Shown piece after piece: positions 6,533 to 16,372 of a stretch of 39,345 nt of DNA (position 1 is its first letter; the number at the start of each line of letters is the position of its first letter). The notes beneath the pieces are model-generated. The model did not search any database, was not told the DNA's origin, and saw only the letters and a program-made list of their open reading frames with translations. The position numbers and the translations under genes were made by a program. Origin of the DNA: Bacillus infantis (GTDB lineage Bacteria > Bacillota > Bacilli > Bacillales > Cytobacillaceae); the NCBI RefSeq assembly GCF_020171945.1, contig NZ_JAIVAP010000031.1:1-39345 (forward strand), in the 5' to 3' direction.

Positions 6533-8575
6533 ATGAAACCACCTATTGCAAAACGCATCCCACACCCCCACAATCTGCATGGGGATGTGCGTGAGGACGA
6601 CTATTATTGGCTGAGGGACCGCAACAATCCGGAGGTCATTACTTACCTGGAAGAAGAAAATCGTTATTACGATGAAATCATGCGCCCATTGGAGGAGCAG
6701 ACCGATAAGCTTTATCAAAGCATGGTTGACCGGGTTCCTGATTCAGAGGTGAAGGTGCCGGTGCAGCATGGACCGTACTTCTATTATTCTTTTTTGGACA
6801 AAGACAAGCAGTATCCAATCTATGCCCGCAAGAAGGCAGCAAGCCGCGAGCAGCTTCCGGAAGCAAAAGAGGAAGTTATACTGGATCTGAACAAGTTAGC
6901 CGCTGAGGGTGATTATTTAAGTGTAACGCTGCAGCGTATAAGCACAGATCATAACCGCCTGGCTTATTTGGAGAATCGTGATGGCACTGACCGCTATACC
7001 ATTTATGTGAAGGATTTGGAAACAGGTGAGCTGCTGCCGGATAAAGTTCCGGATGTCTTTATTCATGGCAGCATGGAGCTGAGCCAGTGCGGAGAGTATA
7101 TTTTCTACATAACGGTTGATGAAAGTCAGCGTCCTTACCAGCTGTGGCGGCATCGCCTGGGAAGTGAAAACAGCAGTGATGAACTTTTATATGAAGAGAA
7201 AGATATAACATTTTCTTTATACATTTCTAAATCGCAGAGCGGGAAATATATTTTTGCACATTCCAGGTCAAAAACGACGAGCGAGGTTCGCCTGTTGGAT
7301 GCTGCTTCCCCGTTGACTCCTTTGCAGCTAGTAGATGAGCGTCGGGAGGGGATAGAGTACACTGTCGAGCATTGGGAGGATAACCTGCTTATTTTGTCCA
7401 ATGAGGGTGCGCTGAACTTTCAGCTGCTCCGCTGCCCGGCCGATGACCTTTCTGCACGGGAGAAGGTTGTTAAGCATAGTGAGGACCGCTATCTTCAAGC
7501 TATGTATCCGTTTCGGGATACCCTCCTTCTCTCTGGCCGTGAGAACGGGCTGACGCAAATTTGGGTATTGCGCGATGGTGAGCTGGAGCGCATTGAATGG
7601 GATGAATCCCTCTATACGGTATCTATTTTACCCGGCCAAAGCTATGAAACAGCAGAGGCACTTCTTCAGTATGAGTCCTTGATTACGCCTAAAACCACAT
7701 ACGGACTGAATCTGCTGACGGGCGAGAGGAATTCTTTGCAGGTTGCGCCTGTCAGCGGGGAATATGATCCGTCCCTCTTCCAGCAAGAGCAGCTGTGGGC
7801 GACTGCAGAGGATGGAGTTCAAGTCCCGCTGAGCGTCGTTTATCGGAAAGGCGCGCTGGAAAATGGGCCGGCACCATTAATTTTGTATGCCTATGGATCT
7901 TATGGAGCAAACAGCGATCCCCGTTTTGATCCGTACCGCCTGCCTCTGCTGGAAAAAGGGGTAGTCTATGTCACGGCACAAGTGCGCGGCGGTTCCGAAA
8001 TGGGACGGAATTGGTATGAAGACGGAAAGATGCAGAACAAGCGGAACACGTTCACCGATTTCATTGCTGCAGGGGAATTTCTTGTTGAAAAAGGCTATAC
8101 AACTTCAAGTCAGATGGCAGCCTATGGCGGCAGTGCGGGCGGCTTGCTAGTCGGCGCAGTGGCCAATATGGCCGGTGATCTGTTCCAGGTAGCCGTTCCG
8201 GCAGTTCCGTTCGTCGATGTTGTCACAACCATGCTTGATGCAACCATTCCCCTCACCACCCTGGAATGGGATGAATGGGGCAATCCTGAAAATCAAGAAG
8301 ACTATTACTATATGAAATCATACAGCCCCTACGACAATGTAGAGGCCAAGAACTATCCGCATATGTATATCACAACCGGCCTGAACGACCCGCGGGTTGC
8401 ATACTGGGAACCAGCAAAATGGGCTGCACGACTAAGAGCCTTGAAAACGGATAACAACACCCTTGTCCTCAAAACCAACATGGGTGCCGGCCACTTCGGT
8501 GCCTCAGGCCGTTTCAACCACTTGAAAGAAACTGCGGCTTGTTATGCGTTTATTTTGGATAAGATTAGGCCATAG
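6533..8575 (+). CDS. ptrB: Oligopeptidase B (S9A serine peptidase)
   Basis: 680 aa from ATG 6533, with AAAGGAGAA at 6519-6527; upstream in-frame codons pass through repeat sequence and are excluded. The N-terminus DVREDDYYWLRDR leads into a beta-propeller (about 70-400), then an alpha/beta-hydrolase domain. Catalytic Ser534 in GGSAGG, Asp619 in GLNDPRVAYWEP and His654 in GAGHFGASGR form the triad, at nearly the same positions as in the E. coli enzyme. It hydrolyses short peptides after Arg/Lys in the cytoplasm (EC 3.4.21.83). Acidic residues that set the basic P1 preference could not be checked in detail. The last two sense codons and the TAG stop lie inside a repeat unit, so the native C-terminus was probably altered slightly. 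Confidence 0.92.
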   Translation: MKPPIAKRIPHPHNLHGDVREDDYYWLRDRNNPEVITYLEEENRYYDEIMRPLEEQTDKLYQSMVDRVPDSEVKVPVQHGPYFYYSFLDKDKQYPIYARKKAASREQLPEAKEEVILDLNKLAAEGDYLSVTLQRISTDHNRLAYLENRDGTDRYTIYVKDLETGELLPDKVPDVFIHGSMELSQCGEYIFYITVDESQRPYQLWRHRLGSENSSDELLYEEKDITFSLYISKSQSGKYIFAHSRSKTTSEVRLLDAASPLTPLQLVDERREGIEYTVEHWEDNLLILSNEGALNFQLLRCPADDLSAREKVVKHSEDRYLQAMYPFRDTLLLSGRENGLTQIWVLRDGELERIEWDESLYTVSILPGQSYETAEALLQYESLITPKTTYGLNLLTGERNSLQVAPVSGEYDPSLFQQEQLWATAEDGVQVPLSVVYRKGALENGPAPLILYAYGSYGANSDPRFDPYRLPLLEKGVVYVTAQVRGGSEMGRNWYEDGKMQNKRNTFTDFIAAGEFLVEKGYTTSSQMAAYGGSAGGLLVGAVANMAGDLFQVAVPAVPFVDVVTTMLDATIPLTTLEWDEWGNPENQEDYYYMKSYSPYDNVEAKNYPHMYITTGLNDPRVAYWEPAKWAARLRALKTDNNTLVLKTNMGAGHFGASGRFNHLKETAACYAFILDKIRP

Positions 8576-8631
8576 GGACAGGTCCCGTGGCTCAAACTCA
8601 AAAAGAGCCATGGGGTCTGTCCCCTTGGCTC
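8567..8631. repeat. REPIN-like 65-bp doublet overlapping the ptrB stop
   Basis: Units 8567-8593 and 8605-8631 with linker AAACTCAAAAA. The ptrB TAG (8573-8575) lies inside the left arm, where the usual CCAAGGG reads CCATAGGG. Confidence 0.9.
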
Positions 8632-8648
8632 TTTTCTGATTAAAGATC

Positions 8649-8713
8649 AAACCAAGGAGACAGACCCCCAGGCTCAAACACAAGATGAGCCAGGGGGTCT
8701 GTCCCCCTGGCTC
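8649..8713. repeat. REPIN-like 65-bp doublet overlapping the response-regulator stop
   Basis: Units 8649-8675 (degenerate left arm) and 8687-8713 with an 11-nt linker. The right end GGCTCA gives the TGA stop of the minus-strand response regulator. Together with the previous doublet it fills the whole convergent gap. Confidence 0.9.
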
Positions 8714-10250
8714 ATTTTATTATATGCATGGACCGGTATGTTCCCGGGGTGGTGCCTGTGTTTTTCTTAAAGACCTGGTTGAAGTATTTTTGGTTTTCGT
8801 AGCCGACGAGTGTGCATATTTGAGATACTTTATAGTTGGTGGACCTTAATAGTTTTTTGGCTTCTCCCATTCTTACGCTGGTGATATATTCGATGATGGT
8901 CTGGTTTTCTGCCTTGGAAAACAAGCTGCAGAGATAGGCTGCGTTTTTGTGGAATTTCCTCCCCAAGTCGTCCAGTACAATCGGCTCGCTGTAATTGGAT
9001 TTAAGATAGGTTTTCACATCCAATATCAATTTGTCGTTGTGGGATATTTTATTTTCGTCCAGATACCCTTTAATGCGGCTGATCAGCTGGGTGAACCAGG
9101 ATCTGATTTTTTCAAGGGAGGACAGGGCATTCAGCTCATCGAATAGCACATGCCTTTCAGTCCCGATTGCTTTAACTTCATATTCTTGTTCTATATAGTC
9201 AATGACATGGCTGACTACTTCAAAGCAAATGTATCTGACCTTTTCAGGCGGAAGGCTGCCTTCTTTGGAGTTCTCCATAATCTTGCCCATAAGAGAGTCT
9301 ATATCACTGAGCACATTGGCCTTCTGGCTTTTGAAAAAAGTTTCGATTTCCTGGAGCAGCATTGATTCAATCCAGGCATCGGTTTCTTTCAGGTTCTCAT
9401 ATTCTGTAATTGGGCTGTCAGTATAATTCCCTATATTCAAAGCTTTCATTGCTTCCGAGTAGGCTTTGTTGAGGTTGGATGCGCCTTCGTGCATTCTGCT
9501 GACTCCGAGGAATACAGCCGCCTGCAGCTCCTGGCTGATGAAGGCACTGATATCCTGATACAGAAGTTCATCCGGCTGTTGAGCGGCTGGCAAAAGCATG
9601 ATGACAATCAGCCCATCAATGATATAAAGATAACTGTCTGCTCCACACATCTTCATCTTTTCTTTGATCGCACCCAAAACAGACTCTATCCTGCCTTTCT
9701 GGACAGGATCCCCCCAGTCAAGACTATCCACTCTGATTCCCATCACACAAAACTGCTTGATTCGAACAGAAGACGGATCCAGCCTGTTTCCCAGTATGCA
9801 GTCGAGTATATATTTTTCTTCCTGCTCATCTTGATAGTGCTTCAGCTTTACATCGATTTGCTTTTCTTCTTTGCGTTTGTCGTATTTAGAGATGGCCTTT
9901 TCGACCGATTTGAGGATTTCCTCTGCCTGGATCGGTTTTACCAAGTAATCAATGGCCTCCAGCTCTATCGCCCTTTTGGCATATTCGAATTCGGAATACC
10001 CGCTTATGACGATAAAATAGGTTTCAGGCCTGTGGCTGCGGACTTTATGGATCAGATCCAACCCATTCATCTTGGGTATCCTGATATCTGCAAGCACGAT
10101 ATCGGGCTCCAGACTTATGATTTTTTCAAAAGCTTCTTCTCCATCAGAGGCAGTGGCAGTAATCGTAATATGGTGTTCCTCCCAATCAATCGCGGCAGAT
10201 AGACCATCGATGACCAGCTGCTCATCGTCAACGATTAACAGTTTATACAT
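8712..10250 (-). CDS. YesN-like response regulator, AraC-type
   Basis: 512 aa from the ATG at 10250, which follows GAGGTG by 7 nt; an earlier in-frame ATG (10265) lacks a site. The receiver domain (1-120) has Asp8-Asp9 and phosphoacceptor Asp55 in LADIRIPKMNG. A middle region of about 280 residues is typical of the YesN type. The C-terminal 100 residues carry two AraC helix-turn-helix motifs (LDDLGRKFHKNAAYLCSLF and VSQICTLVGYENQKYFNQVF). The start overlaps the kinase stop by 8 bp, so translation is probably coupled. It is the natural candidate to activate the promoters at 17.8 kb and 4.5 kb. Last gene of the sugar operon; its TGA stop comes from a repeat. Confidence 0.9.
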   Translation of the reverse strand: MYKLLIVDDEQLVIDGLSAAIDWEEHHITITATASDGEEAFEKIISLEPDIVLADIRIPKMNGLDLIHKVRSHRPETYFIVISGYSEFEYAKRAIELEAIDYLVKPIQAEEILKSVEKAISKYDKRKEEKQIDVKLKHYQDEQEEKYILDCILGNRLDPSSVRIKQFCVMGIRVDSLDWGDPVQKGRIESVLGAIKEKMKMCGADSYLYIIDGLIVIMLLPAAQQPDELLYQDISAFISQELQAAVFLGVSRMHEGASNLNKAYSEAMKALNIGNYTDSPITEYENLKETDAWIESMLLQEIETFFKSQKANVLSDIDSLMGKIMENSKEGSLPPEKVRYICFEVVSHVIDYIEQEYEVKAIGTERHVLFDELNALSSLEKIRSWFTQLISRIKGYLDENKISHNDKLILDVKTYLKSNYSEPIVLDDLGRKFHKNAAYLCSLFSKAENQTIIEYITSVRMGEAKKLLRSTNYKVSQICTLVGYENQKYFNQVFKKNTGTTPGTYRSMHIIK

Positions 10251-11997
10251 ATTGTCGCACCTCATAGATTTGACCTTGTAAACCCACTTTTAAAATAACC
10301 GTGGTTCCTTCTCCCGGTTTACTGTGGATTGATACCCCATATTCTTCCCCATAGCGCAGCTTCAGCCTTTCGTTGATATTTTTTAAGGCATAGCCTTTTG
10401 ACTGGGGGATGATTTTATCATCAAACCCGATCCCCGTATCACTGATCTTGAAGATGAGGCTGTTATCCTGCCTGTAGCCCTTTATGGTGATGCTGCCTTC
10501 TCCGCCAAGATGCTCCAGTCCATGATATACAGAGTTTTCAACAATAGGCTGCAGGATCAGCTTGATAATCTTCTCTTCCAATATGTCCGGGCTGACATCG
10601 ATGCTGTAGTGAATTTTATTATTAAAACGGATATTCTGAATGTCCAGGTAGCTTTTGATTTGCTCAATTTCATTATTCACAGTCGTGATCGGGCTGCCAT
10701 CATTTAAGGTTAGCTTAAAGATTTTTGAAAGGCTGATGGCCATTTTGCTGATAGGCTTTGCTTTTGATTTTTCAGCGAGCCAGTAGATGCTGTTCAGCGT
10801 GTTATAGAGAAAGTGCGGATTGATATGGCTCTGGAGGGCAAGCAGCTCTGCTTCCTTTTCCTTGAATTGAGATTTGTACAGCTTTACAGTCAGATCATTA
10901 TTGCGATTATAAAGCTCTACGAACCGGCCGCCGATCTTTCCGATCTCATCATTTCCATTAAAATGGATACCGGTGATGGCTTCCTGCTTCTCCATTTTCT
11001 CTGTCACCCTGCGCAGCAGTGACAGCTGTTTCGTAATTCTTTTCGAAATCACGACTGCAACCAGAAGAGAGACAATAAGAGCCAGGAGCAGCAGCGTGAT
11101 GGCCGCCCACCGCACCTGATTCACTTCTCCAAGCAGGCTTTTATAAGGGATGATACTTACAATATTCCAGCTCGTATTCTGGTTCGTATGGTAATTGATC
11201 ACATACCTGGTACCTTCAATCTCCCTGATTACCGTGCCTTCTTCATCAGGCGACCCAATGATATCAGAGACCTGCCCGGCGGATACAATTTGGTCATTGC
11301 GGGAATAGAGGACCTGATTACCATCCATAACCATGATATTGCCTTTTGTTTTGATATCATTGAACATATCTTCGAATATGGAAGGATCCACTTCGATCAG
11401 CAGCACCCCGATCTGCTCCTTGGTCCCAAGATTCCTGATGATCCTTCCATACAGCAAAGGCTGGCTCGTTCCTTTCACAAGCGAGGCACTGCTGCCTGTA
11501 TACCATTCTCCCTTCCAGGGACTGGCTATCAGCTCGGGATAAAAGCCGGCATCCTTAATCATGCTGAACTCTTTGCCCTCAAGATTGCTTTCACCGCGGT
11601 TCAATTTCAATAACCCATGGTTCTCGTTCCCTACATAAATGGCGTTAATATGGGGCCTGTTGACAACGGTGAAGCTGTTCAGGTTTTTCCTCGCCCTTGT
11701 TTCCAGCCGGTATAGCATCGGGTCTGTTTTCCTGTGTGTAAGATAATCCTCTGTATCCGTCGATAAGAAAATGAAATTTGAAATGTCTTCTATATCATTG
11801 ATGAATGTGTCGATATTCCAATCTGAAATATCGAGGGAATTTTTTATCGTGGCCGAAACTTTATTTTCGAGCGCTTTGCTTAAATAAAAAAAGGTGAACG
11901 GTCCGATCACAAGCAGAGGGATCAGCGTGGAAAAGAGCGCCAGCGCGATAATCTTCCATTTGATTGGAGAGTCATTGATCTTCAGCCATTTATCCAT
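10243..11997 (-). CDS. YesM-like sensor histidine kinase
   Basis: 584 aa from ATG after GGGGGACTGCAT. TM1 is at about 14-38, an extracytoplasmic sensor region of about 250 residues follows, TM2 is at about 295-315, then a HAMP linker, a His_kinase domain (PF06580) with SHINPHFLYNTLNSI (likely phospho-His395) and an HATPase_c domain ending GEGTTVILKV. It follows the GH32 gene by 51 bp and overlaps the response-regulator gene, so sensor, regulator, transporter and enzymes are co-transcribed. Family members typically sense extracellular oligosaccharides, sometimes through the ABC binding protein. The ligand here is inferred to be a fructan oligomer or difructose anhydride. Confidence 0.9.
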   Translation of the reverse strand: MDKWLKINDSPIKWKIIALALFSTLIPLLVIGPFTFFYLSKALENKVSATIKNSLDISDWNIDTFINDIEDISNFIFLSTDTEDYLTHRKTDPMLYRLETRARKNLNSFTVVNRPHINAIYVGNENHGLLKLNRGESNLEGKEFSMIKDAGFYPELIASPWKGEWYTGSSASLVKGTSQPLLYGRIIRNLGTKEQIGVLLIEVDPSIFEDMFNDIKTKGNIMVMDGNQVLYSRNDQIVSAGQVSDIIGSPDEEGTVIREIEGTRYVINYHTNQNTSWNIVSIIPYKSLLGEVNQVRWAAITLLLLALIVSLLVAVVISKRITKQLSLLRRVTEKMEKQEAITGIHFNGNDEIGKIGGRFVELYNRNNDLTVKLYKSQFKEKEAELLALQSHINPHFLYNTLNSIYWLAEKSKAKPISKMAISLSKIFKLTLNDGSPITTVNNEIEQIKSYLDIQNIRFNNKIHYSIDVSPDILEEKIIKLILQPIVENSVYHGLEHLGGEGSITIKGYRQDNSLIFKISDTGIGFDDKIIPQSKGYALKNINERLKLRYGEEYGVSIHSKPGEGTTVILKVGLQGQIYEVRQYV

Positions 11998-12048
11998 ATG
12001 CAGTCCCCCTGCTTTTCAACAAAACTTAATCAGTCATAGAGAATCCTT

Positions 12049-13515
12049 CTACCAAATCGAATTCACTGTATATATTTTCAATGATAAAAGCACTGCCTTG
12101 CCGCCAGCACTGTATAATTCAAGGGTGTCACTGCCGGGATCGGGAAAAATAAGGCTTGTCATGGCCAGTTCCCCATTATTGGCGAAAACTTCGACAGATG
12201 AAGCATCAACAAAAAGCTGCAGCTTCAATCTATTGTCACCGCTTACAATTCGCCCGGCATCCCTGGATGCAAAAGAGCTGCTGAAATCAGATTCACCGGA
12301 TCTGCTCCGGTCAATGAACAGCTCCTGCCGGCCGGCATCATAGCCAATTACCGTTTCTTCTTCCGCCGACTTCCTGACCTTCAGGCCAAATTCAGCATGA
12401 TCCTCATATTCAAATTCAGCCACAATTTCCAGAGAAGCACCATGAATGCCTGCAAGAGGATACTCTGCTGGAACGTGGAGGCTATCCTGCAGGCTGAACA
12501 GCTCTTCCCTCAGCCCTTCAAGGCTTGCAATCGGCTTTTGGAACAGTTTATATTCACCGCAGACACGCTCAAGCACAAGCTCGCGCGGGAGTGTCATGCT
12601 GCTGCGCCAAGGCTTTGTCGGGATGTCGTTGGCATACCGCCAGTTGCTCATCCAGCCCATATATATTCTTCTATTACTTTCTACATCAGACCAGCTGACA
12701 CCTGCATAATTATCTTTTCCTTCATCAAGCCAGCGCACATCTGCACCGTCCGCTTCCGAAACAAAGACCTTCCCGTCAAACTCCCCGATAAAATACTGCG
12801 TCCGTGAACCATAAGCCACATCAGGATGATCTCCCAGACTGACCAGCATGACCCACTTCTTTTCATCACCCGCTTCGAGTTCGAATAAGTCAGGACATTC
12901 CCACACACCATAATGGGCGCCCTCCCCCTCGCCAAATGCACTTTCAAAAGACCAATCCTTCAGATTAGGAGAACTATAGATATGGATGCTTTGGCCTGCT
13001 GCCAGCACCATGATCCATCTGCCGGTATCATGGTGCCAAAACACCTTCGGATCCCGGAAATCAGTGATTTCCTCATCAGCCAGGACAGGGTTTTCCTTAT
13101 ATTTGATCCAAGTGCGACCCTCATCAAGGCTGTAGGCAAGGCTTTGCCGCTGCCTCGGCCTGTCAGTCCCTGGATAGGTATCTGCGTGAGTGAAGACCGC
13201 CACCAGCCCTGGTTTTCCATTAAAGAAGCCTGAGGTATCATTCCAATCAACGACCGCACTCCCTGAAAAAATCATCCCATGCTCATCAGGGGCCAGGGCA
13301 ATATTCTGATGCTCCCAATGGACAAGATCCCTGCTGATCGCATGCCCCCAATGCATCGGTCCCCACTTGGTGCCAAACGGATGATACTGATAAAACAAAT
13401 GATATTCTCCTTTGTAGAAAACCATCCCGTTCGGATCATTCATCCATTTCTCCTTAGGTGTGAAATGAAACTGCGGGCGATATTTTTCTTTATAATGCTG
13501 CATTTTTGCTTCCAT
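12049..13515 (-). CDS. Intracellular GH32 fructosidase (levanase / sucrose-6-phosphate hydrolase family)
   Basis: 488 aa without signal peptide. Catalytic residues are visible: nucleophile Asp27 in WMNDPNG, Asp155 in FRDP and acid/base Glu206 in ECPD. The five-bladed propeller occupies about 10-330 and the C-terminal beta-sandwich about 340-485 (VEVFANNGELAMTS). Sequence details (HWGHAISRDLVHWEH, MGWMSNWRYANDIPTKPWRSSMT) look closer to SacC-type exo-fructosidases than to SacA invertases. It probably releases fructose from imported fructo-oligosaccharides or inulobiose. The ATG overlaps the fructokinase TGA (TGATG) behind AAAAGGAG, so the two are coupled. No phosphotransferase gene is nearby, which argues for unphosphorylated substrates. 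Confidence 0.92.
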   Translation of the reverse strand: MEAKMQHYKEKYRPQFHFTPKEKWMNDPNGMVFYKGEYHLFYQYHPFGTKWGPMHWGHAISRDLVHWEHQNIALAPDEHGMIFSGSAVVDWNDTSGFFNGKPGLVAVFTHADTYPGTDRPRQRQSLAYSLDEGRTWIKYKENPVLADEEITDFRDPKVFWHHDTGRWIMVLAAGQSIHIYSSPNLKDWSFESAFGEGEGAHYGVWECPDLFELEAGDEKKWVMLVSLGDHPDVAYGSRTQYFIGEFDGKVFVSEADGADVRWLDEGKDNYAGVSWSDVESNRRIYMGWMSNWRYANDIPTKPWRSSMTLPRELVLERVCGEYKLFQKPIASLEGLREELFSLQDSLHVPAEYPLAGIHGASLEIVAEFEYEDHAEFGLKVRKSAEEETVIGYDAGRQELFIDRSRSGESDFSSSFASRDAGRIVSGDNRLKLQLFVDASSVEVFANNGELAMTSLIFPDPGSDTLELYSAGGKAVLLSLKIYTVNSIW

Positions 13516-14477
13516 CAGCTCTTCGCTCCTTTTCTTAGCAGGTCCTCAATCTCCACGGGTCCCGGCATGCTTGGAATAGCGCCTTTTCTGGTGACAGACA
13601 AAGCGGCAGCCGCATTTGCATACAAGACCATTTCCTCCAGCCTCTCCCTATTCAATTCACCAGGCTTGAGCCCTGACAGGAGGAATTGATGAAGAAAGCT
13701 GCCCATGAAGCTATCTCCCGCCCCTGTGCTATCGGCCGCATTCACTTTGAAGCTGCCGATTTTCCCGCTATCCCTGCCGCACCGGTAATAGCTCCCTTCA
13801 CTGCCCAGGGTCACCAGCAGAAGAGGGATGGCAAACTGTTCTGCCAGAAATGCTGATCCTCCCTGCAGGTCCATATCCCCGGCGAGAAGGCGGAATTCTT
13901 CTTCAGACAATTTGACGATGTCTGCATGCCTCATGCCTTCTTTCATCCACCTTACCGCTTCTTCTTCGTTTTCCCATAATTTTTCCCGATAATTCGGATC
14001 GTAGGATACGGTTGTCCCGCACTCCCTGGCATATCTCACCGCCTCAAGGGTGGCGCCGCGGGCAGGCTCATCAGTCAAAGAAAGCGAACCGAAGTGGAAG
14101 ATCCGGGAGTGCTTCACCATCTCTTTATTCACTTCAGCTGCCTCAATCATCATATCGGCCCCCGGGTTGCGGTAAAAACTGAAAGACCGGTCGCCCTCTT
14201 TATCTAAATGAACAAAAGCCAATGTGGTCCGCACATCCGGAGAAAACAGCAGCCCTCCCGTATCGATATCATTCTCGTCCAGCACCTGCTTAAGATAGCG
14301 GCCGAACTGGTCATCGCCCACCTTGCCTATAAAGCCCGTTCTTCTGCCAAACCTGGCGAGGGCCGCCAATACATTAGCCGGTGCGCCGCCTGGATTCCTG
14401 ATGAATTCCCCCTCGCTTCCAGAAGGAGTAAAATCAATCAGCAGCTCTCCCAAACTCGTAACATCAAACATTTCCAC
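13515..14477 (-). CDS. PfkB-family fructokinase
   Basis: About 320 aa. The best start is GTG 14477: GGCGGTGATC (one mismatch to the full anti-Shine-Dalgarno complement) ends 7 nt ahead when measured from GGCGG. TTG 14492 and ATG 14471 are alternatives in the same frame. NPGGAPANVLAALARFG (N-terminal sugar-binding signature) and DSTGAGDSFMGSFL (anion hole and catalytic Asp near residue 250) place it in the ribokinase/PfkB family, close to fructokinases. It would convert fructose released by the GH32 enzyme to fructose 6-phosphate. It sits between the ABC permease and GH32 genes in the operon. Confidence 0.9.
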   Translation of the reverse strand: MEMFDVTSLGELLIDFTPSGSEGEFIRNPGGAPANVLAALARFGRRTGFIGKVGDDQFGRYLKQVLDENDIDTGGLLFSPDVRTTLAFVHLDKEGDRSFSFYRNPGADMMIEAAEVNKEMVKHSRIFHFGSLSLTDEPARGATLEAVRYARECGTTVSYDPNYREKLWENEEEAVRWMKEGMRHADIVKLSEEEFRLLAGDMDLQGGSAFLAEQFAIPLLLVTLGSEGSYYRCGRDSGKIGSFKVNAADSTGAGDSFMGSFLHQFLLSGLKPGELNRERLEEMVLYANAAAALSVTRKGAIPSMPGPVEIEDLLRKGAKS

Positions 14478-14496
14478 AAGATCACCGCCCAACTAG

Positions 14497-15384
14497 TTAT
14501 TCTTTTACAGCGCCCAGCGTCATGCCGCTGACAATATACCGCTGAACAAAAAAGGAGAAAATCATGACCGGCAGACTGAAAGAGATCGCCGCTGCAGTCA
14601 TAGGACCCAAATCAAGATTATAAGCCGTAAGAAACTCGGAAATTCCCACCGTCGCTGTTTTTGCTTTGGTGCTAGTCATCAGCAGGGAAAACAGGAAATC
14701 ATTCCATGCCAGCATGAACGTAAAAATAGACGCTGTCGCAATGCCGGGCAAAGAGTTCGGAAGGATGACTTTGATAAAAGACCCGAGCCAGCTGCACCCA
14801 TCCACCCGTGCTGCCTCATCCAATTCCTTCGGGATGCTGTCAAAAAAACCGATCAGCAGCCAAATTGCAAACGGCACATTAAGGCTTGTGTAAACAAGTA
14901 TCAAGGCGAGCTGGGTATCAAGAATTCCCATGCTTTTAATGATCATATACATCGGGATTGCAATACTGATCATCGGCACCATCCTGATCACAAGCGTAAA
15001 AAGAAGAAAATAGCTGCCCGTTGCAGACGTAAACCTTGATATGCCGTAGGCGGCAAGGGAGCCAAGGAAGACACTTAAAATAGTGCTGGCTCCTGCTGCC
15101 AGGAAACTATTCAAGAAATATTTTGCGATCGGAAGGTACTCGAACATATTTTTATAGTTTTCCAGAGAAAACCTTGACGGCCATAGTGTAGGAGGAGCGC
15201 TCACTGCCTCGGCCGAGGGCTTCAGGGACGTCAGCAGCAGATAGATGTAAGGTCCCATGAACATCAAGGCAAACAGACATGAGGCCGTGATGATAAAAAC
15301 TGTCCACAGCTTCCGTTTCAGCTTAATATCACTGATTCCGGCAGCATGCTCCGGCTTTGTTCCTTTCAATGACAAATCAGACAT
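14497..15384 (-). CDS. Sugar ABC transporter permease, MalG type
   Basis: 295 aa, six predicted membrane segments, the first at about 29-51. The cytoplasmic EAA loop reads EAARVDGCSWLGSFIKVILP (about 190-210), the contact to the ATPase. C-terminal RYIVSGMTLGAVKE is typical of carbohydrate CUT1 permeases. It lies 18 bp downstream of its partner permease. No ATPase gene is present in the operon; as in other Bacillaceae CUT1 operons, a shared MsmX-like ATPase encoded elsewhere is presumed. Confidence 0.92.
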   Translation of the reverse strand: MSDLSLKGTKPEHAAGISDIKLKRKLWTVFIITASCLFALMFMGPYIYLLLTSLKPSAEAVSAPPTLWPSRFSLENYKNMFEYLPIAKYFLNSFLAAGASTILSVFLGSLAAYGISRFTSATGSYFLLFTLVIRMVPMISIAIPMYMIIKSMGILDTQLALILVYTSLNVPFAIWLLIGFFDSIPKELDEAARVDGCSWLGSFIKVILPNSLPGIATASIFTFMLAWNDFLFSLLMTSTKAKTATVGISEFLTAYNLDLGPMTAAAISFSLPVMIFSFFVQRYIVSGMTLGAVKE

Positions 15385-15402
15385 AGAATTTCACCTCCAG
15401 AA

Positions 15403-16293
15403 TTAGATCCCCTTCTTGCGCGGAGACCATAGTTTCGTAATAAAAAATGAACTTAGACCTAGCAGAAGGATGATAAAGATGACAGCCATCGCACTGGATT
15501 CTCCCACCTGCCCGTAGCGTGTCAGGGTTTTGTACATATAAGTGCTCAGCAGCTCAGAGGAAAAGCCTGGTCCCCCCTGCGTCAGCACCCAGACAATATC
15601 GAAGGTCCTGGCCGCATCGATAATCCGGATCAGCAGGGCCACTGTCGCAACCGGAATCAGGGACGGGATCGTCACATACCTGAATTTCTGCCACCTGCTT
15701 GCCCCATCAATCTCAGCCGCTTCATAAAGGCTCTGCGGAATCCCCTTCAGGCCGGCCAGGAGGACGAGCATCATAAACGGCGTCGTCAGCCATATATCCG
15801 CGATAATCGTCGAAAAAAGGGCAAATTTCGAATCTGACAGCCACATGATTTGATGGGGATCAGAAAGGATGCCGATCTTATAAAGACCCCAGTTGATGAT
15901 GCCAAACTGGTCATTCAGCATGAACTTCCATATAAGACCGGAAACAAGCGGGGCCAGCATGAGAGGGCTCAGCAGCAGCGTCCTGATGACTTGGCTGCCT
16001 TTGAACGCGTTGCTCAAAAGCAAGGCCAGGATCAGGCCCAGGATAAATTCGACTCCGACAGCAGCTGTTATATAAATGACAGTGTTCCATAAAGCTTTGA
16101 GAAAGCGCTCTGAAGTCAGAGAGCTCACATAGTTGGAAAGTCCGACAAATTCCCTGGCGGAAGCATTCAGAAAATCTACTTTATAAAAGCTGTCCCTGAC
16201 AAGGAGAAGGATGGGGTACAGCAGGAATACAAGCATAAAAATGCCTGCCGGCAGGAAAAACATCGCTGATAATGCGCCATTTCTCAGTCTCAC
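15403..16293 (-). CDS. Sugar ABC transporter permease, MalF type
   Basis: 296 aa from GTG 16293, chosen because AGGAGG lies 7 nt upstream; a longer frame from 16341 would read through this ribosome binding site. Six membrane segments, the first beginning AMFFLPAGIFMLVFLLYP. The EAA loop reads EAAEIDGASRWQKFRYVTIP (about 195-215). It pairs with the MalG-type permease. By context it imports fructo-oligosaccharides or difructose anhydrides. Confidence 0.92.
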   Translation of the reverse strand: MRLRNGALSAMFFLPAGIFMLVFLLYPILLLVRDSFYKVDFLNASAREFVGLSNYVSSLTSERFLKALWNTVIYITAAVGVEFILGLILALLLSNAFKGSQVIRTLLLSPLMLAPLVSGLIWKFMLNDQFGIINWGLYKIGILSDPHQIMWLSDSKFALFSTIIADIWLTTPFMMLVLLAGLKGIPQSLYEAAEIDGASRWQKFRYVTIPSLIPVATVALLIRIIDAARTFDIVWVLTQGGPGFSSELLSTYMYKTLTRYGQVGESSAMAVIFIILLLGLSSFFITKLWSPRKKGI

Positions 16294-16372
16294 TTCTTGA
16301 CCTCCTATTACAATTTCATAGATTAAAAGGAATTTCCCCATGCTTCCATGAGGAAATTCACCATTTTTTCAG

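Noticed and set aside
6305-6718. Upstream extension of the GNAT-like frame
   Set aside because: It overlaps the divergent peptidase gene and is repeat-derived in part.
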